A DNA stretch of 6,258 bases, taken from DAOUET01 sp034430155 (lineage in GTDB: Bacteria; Chloroflexota; Anaerolineae; Anaerolineales; UBA4823). Below, piece by piece: positions 1 to 5,900 of the stretch (position 1 is its first letter; every line of letters begins with the position of its first letter). Under the pieces are notes generated by a model that did not search any database, was not told where the DNA came from, and saw only the letters and a list, made by a program, of their open reading frames with translations. Position numbers and translations under genes: made by a program. The stretch spans positions 1 to 6,258 of the forward strand of contig DAOUET010000125.1 in assembly GCA_034430155.1 (NCBI GenBank), written 5' to 3'.

Positions 1-33
1 GGTGTTTGGACGGGCGTTACCCGTCCAAACACC
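1..33. other. GC-rich perfect hairpin in left repeat copy
   Basis: The stem pairs GGTGTTTGGACGGG (1-14) with 20-33 and has no mismatch. The loop is 15-19. No T-run follows on either strand, so it does not look like a simple intrinsic terminator. It matches the hairpin at 4717-4755, and the pair a10-t24 here corresponds to the pair g4729-c4743 there. Confidence 0.85.
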
Positions 34-64
34 CCCCATCCTCCTACCAACTGCGTAAGTCCTA
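1..64 (-). repeat. Left, edge-truncated copy of palindromic MITE-like repeat
   Basis: This is an inverted copy of the complete element at 4690-4782. Bases 1-14 and 20-33 form a perfect 14-bp stem around the 5-base loop CGTTA. An 11-base spacer (38-48) follows, then the terminal repeat at 49-63, whose reverse complement is AGGACTTACGCAGTT. Read on the minus strand, it differs from the other copy by six substitutions and one G insertion over about 63 bases. The first 18 bases are identical. The far terminal repeat would lie beyond base 1, outside the window. The C run at 32-37 suggests that the stem continues past the window edge. No transposase is associated, so this looks like a non-autonomous element or another dispersed structured repeat. 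Confidence 0.8.
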
Positions 65-464
65 TCATTGATATCACAAGGTGATTTAGATTTGATTTAG
101 CGCCGATTTAAATCTGGTATATCCGGTCACCAGAGCTTCACTCAATCATTATAAGCCCTCCTTGGCGCTCTCCCGATGGGTGAGAATTTACGGGATTATG
201 AGTCTCGCAAGAAATCGCTCAACTTAACAACGAAAAATCTCCCTCCCAATACCTTGAAAACTAAAAAAACCACCCTCGTCGCCGTCGTAGTGTCTAAGGA
301 CAGGGACTGTCAAGAAAGAACAAAACCACCAACAATTACCTCTACCTAGAGTTAGAGTTGATAACTCGACCCCAACAGGTAACGGCTTAGCAAACCGCCC
401 TAGACTTTTTGGACTGCCCCTATTTTTGGACAGTCATTTCTGCGTAAATCTGCGGTTCAGACCC
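65..464. other. Non-coding stretch without a convincing gene
   Basis: I find no credible reading frame here in either direction. The longest notable frame begins with TTG at 254 and gives only about 32 codons with no recognisable motif. Bases 355-367 form a 5-bp hairpin (GAGTT, loop GAT, AACTC). Bases 88-93 and 110-115 are a weak inverted repeat within a run of GATTT motifs. A possible insertion-sequence end lies at 410-435 and is listed separately. The phrase TGCGTAAATCTGCGG at 441-455 resembles a short dispersed intergenic repeat that I have seen in other bacterial genomes, but one copy here proves nothing. No clear terminator follows the minus-strand gene ending at 465. Confidence 0.6.
410..435. 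mobile_element. Possible relic of an IS3-type insertion sequence end
   Basis: The segment starts TGGACTGCCCC and continues through a short T-run into TTGGACAGTC. This resembles terminal inverted repeats of the IS3 family (IS150-like members), which commonly begin TG, have a run of C a few bases in, and reach GGACA. If so, the outer end is at 410 and the element would extend rightwards. The bases there instead run straight into the 3' end of the coding region at 465, so nothing but the end would survive. A partial inverted match, GGGACTGTC, occurs at 304-312. No transposase fragment is visible. The call rests on resemblance recalled from memory. Confidence 0.3.
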
Positions 465-2252
465 TCACCTCACCACCAGCGGTAAATAAACCCCCGCCTG
501 TGAAACCCGCACCGAGATCGTTTCGGCGTCCATCAAGGCTGGCTGGCCCTCATCCCGCACCACCACTCGCAAGCGGTAAACGCAGTTGCTTGCGTCGGAT
601 TCGCTGGGAGCCAGGTGTAGTACCTGCCCACCGCCAGTCAGGCTGGCAAAAGCAGGGGCGCGATCTAGTGTAATCGTGGGTACGCCCCCGGGATCGCTGG
701 CCGTGAGCGGGATGTCTAGCGTACTTCCCGGTTGCAGCATCAGGTCATACATTCCGGTCAGGTTGGGTGGAACCAGCCCGGCGGGATCGGTCTTGAAAAC
801 CCACACCCTACCGAAGTAGTTGGTCACCCCATCGTAGCCGTCCACCAGGCGCAAGTCGGATAACGTACCCTGCTGGCGGTTGCCGAACAGCGCATCCGCC
901 AGGTCGAATGTGATGCGCTTCCACTCCCCGGTATTTTGCAGGTTCACCCAGGGGGCCTCCTTAAATGGATCGGAGGCGCTGTCGTACTCCAGCATCCAGC
1001 CGTCGCTGCCGCCGTCGAAGTACTCCACTGTCACCCACACATGGCTGGGGGTGTTAAAGATGAAGGCATTATCCAGGTCAAGATAGATATGATTGGAGGG
1101 GGCAGGTGTGCTGGTGTGATCCGGGTAAGCTGCCTGGCGGCCAGCCAGGTAGGTGGTCTTCCAGGCGCCGTCGTATTGGTTGATGGCCACCCGTAGCCCC
1201 TGCGCGTAAGGGTAGCGACCCAGGTCCAGCCAGGCATACGGCCTAGCGGACAGGTCGGCCTGCTTCCAACTCTGGATCCCCAGGGTGGTAAGTTCCAGGT
1301 ACTGACGGCCGTACTCACGGGATGGAGCCACATCGGTGGCTTCGTGGAACTCGTTCCAGGTCTCCACTGTCAGCAAGGTCGCCGGACTGTCGATCACCTG
1401 CTCCCAACTGTCTCGGTAGAACTCACCGCACTCCCGATCGCGGTAGGTCGGGTCATTGGGGCGCACCGGCCGGTCGTCGTACCCGGGGCCGATGCTGGCC
1501 AGGTCACCAAAGAAAGTCGGCCCATTCACCGCCGCGCCCCAGGCGTACACCCCATCGGTCTGTACACCCTGCCAGGATATCTCCCGCACAATGTAAGGCG
1601 TTTCGCCATAACGCAGGTTGAATTGTTGCTCCACGTAATCGAAGGACCCCTGGTTGTAATCGCTCACGTAGGGAGAGTCATACAAGTAGATCAGCGGATG
1701 CCCGTCCACTTTAGCCCACAGGCTGTGGTCCGGAATGCGATCGAAAAAAGCCTGGATCATCGAGAAAAAGAGCCCTTTGCCGGCCGTCGTGGTCAGATCG
1801 GGGGGAGTGCCGTTCTGTGCTTTGAGCGCTGAAGTATCGTAGAACATCCCGATCTGCGGCGGCGACTTGCCATCTGCAATCAGAGACTGTTCGGCCAGCA
1901 CCAGCTTGTCCAGCCCTTCATTACTCCAGTACAGGTTGGAGGTATCGCCCCAATAGACCGGCAGGACGATTTCGATGCCGGCTGCCATCAGATCCAGCAG
2001 TTCGCGTCGGTGCCAGTTGGGGTCAGCCCAACTATAGGCAATTACCGAGTCATTGACATAGGCATCCGGGGGGTGATCGGTCAGGCAATCGGGGCAGACC
2101 CAATGGTTATCGGGCTGGCGGTACCAGTAGAAATAATAAGCCGCAGCCCGTTTTTGAACCGGGGAGGCAGGAGCGTCTTCGGACCGAAACAATGGGGAAA
2201 ATATCGATCCCAGGCACAGCAGCAACGCTAGCATAGCACTCGCGGTCTTCAT
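465..2252 (-). CDS. Secreted DUF5010/GH99-like TIM-barrel protein with Ig-like C-terminus
   Basis: This 595-residue protein is probably an exported carbohydrate-active enzyme of unknown specificity. Residues about 5-22 form a hydrophobic signal segment. The barrel-like domain spans about 35-325: it opens with AAAYYFYWY, includes IEIVLPVYWGD (93-103) and GMFYDTS (135-141), and ends at VETWNEFHEATD (296-307), a hallmark of GH99-like and DUF5010 families. Glu297, Glu301 and Glu304 are candidate active-site acids. Residues about 335-488 look like a beta-sandwich, possibly carbohydrate-binding (WKRITFDLADALFGNRQ). Residues about 497-585 look like an Ig- or cadherin-like domain. The last eight residues, VYLPLVVR, match a tail I recall from Chloroflexota secreted proteins. 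Cys53 and Cys56 form a CPDC motif. AGGAAGG lies 5 bases before the ATG, which supports this start. The gene begins 31 bases after the upstream gene's stop codon, so co-transcription is plausible. Family assignment is by motif recall; substrate unknown. Confidence 0.85.
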   Translation of the reverse strand: MKTASAMLALLLCLGSIFSPLFRSEDAPASPVQKRAAAYYFYWYRQPDNHWVCPDCLTDHPPDAYVNDSVIAYSWADPNWHRRELLDLMAAGIEIVLPVYWGDTSNLYWSNEGLDKLVLAEQSLIADGKSPPQIGMFYDTSALKAQNGTPPDLTTTAGKGLFFSMIQAFFDRIPDHSLWAKVDGHPLIYLYDSPYVSDYNQGSFDYVEQQFNLRYGETPYIVREISWQGVQTDGVYAWGAAVNGPTFFGDLASIGPGYDDRPVRPNDPTYRDRECGEFYRDSWEQVIDSPATLLTVETWNEFHEATDVAPSREYGRQYLELTTLGIQSWKQADLSARPYAWLDLGRYPYAQGLRVAINQYDGAWKTTYLAGRQAAYPDHTSTPAPSNHIYLDLDNAFIFNTPSHVWVTVEYFDGGSDGWMLEYDSASDPFKEAPWVNLQNTGEWKRITFDLADALFGNRQQGTLSDLRLVDGYDGVTNYFGRVWVFKTDPAGLVPPNLTGMYDLMLQPGSTLDIPLTASDPGGVPTITLDRAPAFASLTGGGQVLHLAPSESDASNCVYRLRVVVRDEGQPALMDAETISVRVSQAGVYLPLVVR

Positions 2253-2283
2253 CGTACCCTTCCTATCTAAAGCAAAGGATAAA

Positions 2284-3678
2284 TCAATCCCTTATCGCTT
2301 CCAGGAGTCCCCTGCCGAAGAGTGTGATGCGAAAACTGGAAAGCTCACGGAATCTCGCACCAAGCGTCTTGTGTGGCTCATACTCAGCTTGCAGAATTCC
2401 AAAATCAACCATTGGATTGACCACAATCCGCTCGATAATTCCGCGCAGGATGCGGTAGGCGTTGTCCTGATTTTGGATTAGCCAGACCAGCCTGGCGTCT
2501 TCAATTATCCGGTCGGCGAATGGTTCAAAATACACCAGGTTGCCTATCGGTAGATCAAGCAAGTGCTTGAGCGTAAGTTTCGAAAATCCGGCCGGCATGT
2601 AACCATCCTCGAAATTATACGGAGAAGCAATCGCCCAATTGGTTTGAGTCCACCAGGTGGCAAACAAGAGCCATACCTGCAGCGGAGCAGGCGCAGCCAG
2701 GAATTGCTCTCCAAGTGGAGTCATCTTCCAACGCCGGCCCAAACCGCCCGTGATTAATCCTCCGACGTACGCCAGCGCGTGCCGGAAATACAGCGGCCAT
2801 ACCTCCGATTCGCTGCGGATCCGGAAAATATGCTCTCCGACCACTTCTTCCAGCTTCGGTGGGTTGGTAAACCGGGCGCAGATCTCGTGCACGGCCTTCA
2901 GCGGCAGGTTGCCGGTGGACTGGGTACCGGTGACCTTGTTATCTTGCAGGTAGGTGATCAGGGTGATGATATCCCGACGCAGCGGCAGGTTTTCCGCTTC
3001 AGCCCGCTGGTCATCAGGAAGCGTCTGTGGCCAGGAGGAAGCCATGTCGAATTTCTTCTCCACAGGCTCGATCTCTTCTACAGACCAGGCACTCCGTGCT
3101 TCTGTGCTTCTGCCACGCCCCATACGGCGCAATCTGGCATTGATTTCTTCGAGGTTAAAATCTTCTGGATCAAATTCCCCACCGACCCACGCTAGATACC
3201 TTTCGTGTTCGGGGTGATTCGGGTCACGGATGGCTTTCAGGAAGTTTTCATAACCCCATACGCCGCCTACATCTTCCGGTGTACAGGCGCGCCTACCCTT
3301 CAGGCAAAGCGGGTAGTGTATACCTTTTTTGGGGGGCAAGATCTTTTCTACCAGCAGGGTGTGATCCCAGCTATCGCCAAAGTCATATTCGTAGGTAAAT
3401 CGTTGGCCCTCGCCATAGATCACCTGGCTTAATTTGTATTGTGCCTCATCTACGGTACCCAGCTCGCCAAACTCGTCATCCGCAGGGTCGCCATAGGTCA
3501 ACCCTTCGATCGTGTACATGTGCAGGTGGTAATCCTGCCAGCCCATCACGATTTGCAGGATGTCGTGTAGCTTAAGCAGGGTGGTATTGCCTGGCACCAG
3601 AATGCGCCGCCAGATAGGCGGATGGGTATCATCCAGGGTGACTTTGATTTGGTAGATCTGGGTGGGTTTCTTAGCCAT
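2284..3678 (-). CDS. pRiA4b ORF-3-like protein with extra C-terminal domain
   Basis: The 464-residue product begins with a pRiA4b ORF-3-like domain at about 8-180. It shows IYQIKVTLDDTHPPIWRRI (8-26), LHDILQIVMGWQDYHLH (37-53), FTYEYDFGDSWDH (94-106), CLKGRRACTPEDVGG (125-139) and an acidic end (GGEFDPEDFN). These are hallmark blocks of the family, whose biochemical role is not established. Family members are often about 180-200 residues long, so half of this protein is additional. Residues about 225-464 carry no domain I can name. RRWKMTPLGEQFLAAPAPLQ (315-334) resembles the wing and following helix of a winged-helix segment, as in some helicase-associated regions. A charged linker (186-225) separates the halves. 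A GTG nine bases upstream, at 3687, is also in frame. I prefer the ATG at 3678 because GGAG at 3687-3690 sits 8 bases before it and overlaps that GTG. The stop lies 31 bases before the secreted protein gene. Confidence 0.85.
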   Translation of the reverse strand: MAKKPTQIYQIKVTLDDTHPPIWRRILVPGNTTLLKLHDILQIVMGWQDYHLHMYTIEGLTYGDPADDEFGELGTVDEAQYKLSQVIYGEGQRFTYEYDFGDSWDHTLLVEKILPPKKGIHYPLCLKGRRACTPEDVGGVWGYENFLKAIRDPNHPEHERYLAWVGGEFDPEDFNLEEINARLRRMGRGRSTEARSAWSVEEIEPVEKKFDMASSWPQTLPDDQRAEAENLPLRRDIITLITYLQDNKVTGTQSTGNLPLKAVHEICARFTNPPKLEEVVGEHIFRIRSESEVWPLYFRHALAYVGGLITGGLGRRWKMTPLGEQFLAAPAPLQVWLLFATWWTQTNWAIASPYNFEDGYMPAGFSKLTLKHLLDLPIGNLVYFEPFADRIIEDARLVWLIQNQDNAYRILRGIIERIVVNPMVDFGILQAEYEPHKTLGARFRELSSFRITLFGRGLLEAIRD

Positions 3679-3686
3679 GCTGATCA

Positions 3687-3690
3687 CTCC
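3687..3690 (-). promoter_or_regulatory. Ribosome binding site that decides the 3678 start
   Basis: GGAG is followed by the 8-base spacer TGATCAGC and then ATG. The alternative in-frame GTG at 3685-3687 would overlap this site and would have no ribosome binding site of its own, so initiation at 3678 is favoured. Confidence 0.7.
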
Positions 3691-3703
3691 ATTTTCAACT
3701 GAT

Positions 3704-3925
3704 TCAAGGTGGTCGCTTAGTAACGGAGCCTAGATCAGACTTCGCCCCTGCGATCATCTGGGGTAGATCAAAGCGGAGTACATCGCCACGGGTTCTGGCT
3801 TCCTGCTCCATGTGGGGTGTGAATCCACTGCGGGCGCACAGGTCAAACCAGAGATGCCAATCCCCTATTTCACCATTGACCAAGGCTGATCTCCGTTCCA
3901 AATCGCGCAAGATATCCAGACCCAT
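3704..3925 (-). pseudogene. LysR-type regulator-like fragment (doubtful)
   Basis: This is a 73-codon frame. Its middle (about residues 16-50) resembles part of the effector-binding domain of LysR-type regulators. DLCARSGFTPHMEQEARTRG (27-46) parallels the family pattern in which a Cys and an AGF-P motif precede QEA. In the family the sequence continues into a V-A-A-G-L-G-V-like block; here only MIAGAKSDLGSV follows before the stop, and no DNA-binding domain is present. Intact LysR proteins are about 300 residues. The frame stays open upstream to a TAG at 4001-4003 without a better start, and no good ribosome binding site precedes the ATG at 3925. It ends 25 bases before the start of the next gene on the same strand. 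It could be a decayed fragment, a small unrelated gene or a chance frame. Confidence 0.35.
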
Positions 3926-4301
3926 AAGACGCGTGATCCACTTGCATTCTACCGTATAATCCGTTTCGCGAAGCCGACTCCTCCGGTCCTTCCTAGCCGT
4001 CTATCCCAGTTCGCAGAGAGTTAAACAGAGGCATTGCCTCAGACCGTATATTAGTTAAGATGTCGACGCTTAGAGTGTAAGTAATGGCCAATTATAATGT
4101 TCAATCCGACAAATTCTTTATATTGGGAGGGATAGGATATTGACCCTCTCCCTGATTATAATAAATCCATATGGGGATGTCAGCATCGGTGGTAAAAGGA
4201 CCTAAAACACCGGTTTAAAAAGTCCACTTCCTCCCATGAAATTTCTGATCCTGCCAGAAGGCAAGAATGTCTCTGCCAAAGAAGGACTATAATTTGATCT
4301 C
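3926..4301. other. A+T-rich non-coding stretch
   Basis: No convincing gene is seen. TATAAT-like hexamers occur on the plus strand at 3955-3960, 4093-4098, 4157-4162 and 4288-4293, but none has a good -35 element at normal spacing. TTGACC at 4140-4145 is only 11 bases from the third. Small hairpins are GAGGC-ATT-GCCTC at 4028-4040 and an imperfect pairing of GGGAGGG (4125-4131) with CCCTCTCCC (4144-4152). An 18-codon frame at 4236-4292 has no ribosome binding site. Several back-to-back -10-like motifs and low GC fit a region containing promoters for the leftward cluster and, once, for the rightward ABC gene. Confidence 0.5.
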
Positions 4302-4538
4302 ATGAAAGACATCCTCAAACTTCGACGCTTCATTCCGCCCTATTGGAAACAAAGCGTCCTGGCTTTGTTCCTGCGTACTTCAGTCGTTTTCATGGATTTA
4401 GCCATCCCGCGACTGATCGAGTAAATCATTGACCAGGGAATCGCCCAGAAAAACCCGCAAGTGGTACTGAACACCACCCCGATTATCCTGCGCCAATATC
4501 ACATCTACTTGCTCCTGATGGTACGGAATGCTCAGTGA
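4302..4538 (+). pseudogene. Broken N-terminal remnant of an ABC exporter (ATPase/permease)
   Basis: Translation from the ATG at 4302 gives 40 residues typical of the start of a fused permease-ATPase ABC exporter: KLRRFIPPYWKQ, a hydrophobic first membrane segment, and MDLAIPRLIE. An in-frame TAA at 4422-4424 follows. The same frame then resumes recognisable family sequence, IIDQGIAQKNPQVVLNTT, for 37 codons to a TGA at 4536-4538. The family commonly has Gln or Arg where the TAA lies, so a single C-to-T change of a CAA codon would explain it. Intact members are about 580-620 residues. The remaining membrane helices and the whole nucleotide-binding domain are absent, with unrelated sequence after 4538. 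TATAAT at 4288-4293 lies only 8 bases before the ATG. This is a non-functional relic unless an unusual readthrough product is made. Confidence 0.8.
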
Positions 4539-4689
4539 AACAGGTGGAGGAGGCGATGTAGAGAAGGTGACTCAGTATCTTTCTCTCCTGATTGAGACAG
4601 CCAGATGGTTGAATTCTCCGAGTACAAGAAATTTTCCCCAAAGAATGAATTCTCTTTGGTTTCGTCTCTCAACCTTGTCAAATTAAGCT
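4539..4689. other. Non-coding gap between ABC remnant and repeat
   Basis: I found no continuation of the ABC exporter in any frame. The octamer GAATTCTC occurs twice, about 40 bases apart (near 4611 and 4649). A weak inverted pair, AGAGAA (4560-4565) and TTCTCT (4581-4586), is also present. An open frame on the minus strand across this gap and into the repeat has no recognisable features and is treated as spurious. Confidence 0.5.
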
Positions 4690-4782
4690 TAGGACTTACG
4701 CAGTTGGTGGAAGGATGGGGGTGTTTGGGCGGGTAAAGCCCACCCAAACACCCCCGATTTTCCCTGAACTGCCTAACTACTA
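4690..4782 (+). repeat. Complete palindromic MITE-like element
   Basis: The element is symmetric about base 4736. Outer terminal inverted repeats AGGACTTACGCAGTT (4691-4705) and AACTGCCTAACTACT (4767-4781) match at 12 of 15 positions, and t4690-a4782 adds one more pair. Next come two 11-base spacers (4706-4716 and 4756-4766), then a GC-rich hairpin at 4717-4755. An AGCT occurs just outside each end (4686-4689 and 4784-4787), a possible 4-bp target duplication, though this may be chance. A second copy, truncated by the window edge and inverted, is at 1-64. There is no coding capacity. It lies in the leader or promoter region of the lipoprotein gene at 4814, ending about 31 bases before its start. 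Confidence 0.8.
4717..4755. other. GC-rich hairpin in the complete repeat copy
   Basis: Left arm 4717-4733 and right arm 4739-4755 pair at 16 of 17 positions around the loop TAAAG. The one mismatch is c4730/a4742, which becomes a G-T (G-U) wobble if the other strand is read. After the right arm comes GATTTT, a weak T-run, so terminator or attenuator activity toward the downstream gene is possible but not well supported. Confidence 0.8.
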
Positions 4783-4813
4783 GAGCTATTGAATTATTGA
4801 GGTCATACTGAAA

Positions 4814-5893
4814 ATGTCAACCAGGTTGTGGCGGACAATCACGATAATTTTGTTATTTCTAAGCACTGTGGTGGTTGCATGCCAAGGGGAATCCGAAGGT
4901 AATCCACAACCCCTCATTACCACGTCACAACACCTGGGTTCAACGCCCCTCTCTTCTAACCAGTCTTCGCCGTCTCCCCCAGTAGTGCCCGGCGCTCAAT
5001 TAGAGAGCAAAGCGGTCTCAATCCTGGATACCGTGGAATATGAAGTCCGTGAAAGTTTGAGGTTGGTGAACCAAGGTACCGGCCAGCCGGATAAACAGGA
5101 CCTGTGGATCGCCTTGATCGGCAGCCTCCCCCCCTATCAGGAAGTCCTCTCCATGGAGATATCTCCGGGAAATTATCGAACCTTCAGCGATGAATACGGG
5201 AACCAATTCGCAGAATTTGACTTTTCGGACATGCCTCCCGGGGCAGAAATCCCTGTTGAAATTCAATATCAAGTCGCCGTAAACCAGTTGGCCTATAATC
5301 TCACAAACTGTGAGGGTGAGCTGCCAGACCTGTACACCCAGCCCGAACTTCACATCGAATCAGACAACCCTCAAACCATCGACCTCGCCAGGCAGCTCTC
5401 GCAAGGCAAGCACTCCGCCTGCGAAAAGATCGAGGCGATTTACAACTACATCGGAAATCACCTAGTTTACAGCTACAATGGCGCCAGCTGGGGCGCCCAA
5501 GCCGCCCTGGGGGAAATGGGTGCGGACTGCACGGAATATTCGTCTCTGATGATTGCTTTGAGCCGGGCAATGGGGATTCCAGCCCAGTATTTCGAGGGGG
5601 TGCTATATTTAAGCAAGGTTACCGAAGGTCTTGCCCGTACCGAACACGCCTGGCTGCAGGTTTACCTCCCTGGGATGGGGTGGGCGCCAATGGACCCGAC
5701 CATGGGAAGGTCCCCCCAAAATCGACGGGATTATTTTGCCAGAATCCCACCTGATCACATCATCGTCACCCGCGGGCGTAACCCGTCTACCTTGCGCGGC
5801 GCCAGCTACTTCACCCATCTATACTGGCCGGGGAACAGCACCCAGATCCAGGTGGAGGATTTTGGGTGGGTGGTCACACCAGCCGGTGGGTAA
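4814..5893 (+). CDS. Lipoprotein with transglutaminase-like (papain-fold) domain
   Basis: The 359-residue product starts with a lipoprotein signal: a short basic N-terminus, a hydrophobic stretch (9-22) and the lipobox VVAC with lipidated Cys23. It should be anchored on the outer face of the cytoplasmic membrane. A Ser/Pro/Thr/Gln-rich linker (about 24-62) follows, then a beta-rich domain (about 65-160). The transglutaminase-like core spans about 200-300. Its expected catalytic triad is present: Cys239 in GADCTEYSSLMIALSRAMGI, His278 in TEHAWLQVYLPGMGW, and Asp294 in APMDPT. Family members are cysteine peptidases, amidases or transglutaminases; the substrate cannot be told here, though cell-wall or surface proteins are plausible. 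A conserved-looking Cys166 and Cys203 lie outside the core. GAGG at 4799-4802 is 11 bases before the ATG, a slightly long spacing. The palindromic repeat sits just upstream. The gene stands alone on this strand and converges on galT. Confidence 0.88.
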   Translation: MSTRLWRTITIILLFLSTVVVACQGESEGNPQPLITTSQHLGSTPLSSNQSSPSPPVVPGAQLESKAVSILDTVEYEVRESLRLVNQGTGQPDKQDLWIALIGSLPPYQEVLSMEISPGNYRTFSDEYGNQFAEFDFSDMPPGAEIPVEIQYQVAVNQLAYNLTNCEGELPDLYTQPELHIESDNPQTIDLARQLSQGKHSACEKIEAIYNYIGNHLVYSYNGASWGAQAALGEMGADCTEYSSLMIALSRAMGIPAQYFEGVLYLSKVTEGLARTEHAWLQVYLPGMGWAPMDPTMGRSPQNRRDYFARIPPDHIIVTRGRNPSTLRGASYFTHLYWPGNSTQIQVEDFGWVVTPAGG

Positions 5894-5900
5894 GCCTGTC

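Noticed and set aside
1..33. Left hairpin as a Rho-independent terminator
   Set aside because: No T-run follows on either strand, and the same hairpin recurs as part of a dispersed repeat in another context.
255..312. Minus-strand T7 run after a GC-rich segment as an intrinsic terminator for the leftward cluster
   Set aside because: The GC-rich part does not fold into a convincing stem, and it lies about 200 bases beyond the stop codon at 465.
1344..1832. 162-codon plus-strand frame inside the secreted protein gene
   Set aside because: It is antisense to a well-supported domain-bearing gene, and its translation is Arg/His/Pro-rich without recognisable features.
2779..3195. 138-codon plus-strand frame inside the pRiA4b-like gene
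   Set aside because: It is a shadow frame opposite a gene with clear family motifs.
4090..4112. GTTCAATCC resembling a tRNA T-loop
   Set aside because: The flanking bases do not form a T-stem, and no other tRNA arms or acceptor stem can be placed around it.
4140..4162. TTGACC and TATAAT as a sigma-70 promoter
   Set aside because: The spacer is only 11 bases, well below the usual 16-18.
4236..4292. 18-codon frame ending 9 bases before the ABC remnant, possible leader peptide
   Set aside because: No ribosome binding site precedes it (the upstream bases are pyrimidine-rich), and the peptide shows no leader-like run of a regulatory amino acid.
4532..4747. 71-codon minus-strand frame across the gap and into the repeat
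   Set aside because: It runs through the palindromic repeat, is rich in low-complexity residues, has no recognisable motif and lacks a good ribosome binding site.
5018..5353. 111-codon minus-strand frame inside the lipoprotein gene
   Set aside because: It is antisense to a gene with an intact signal and catalytic triad, and has no recognisable motif.
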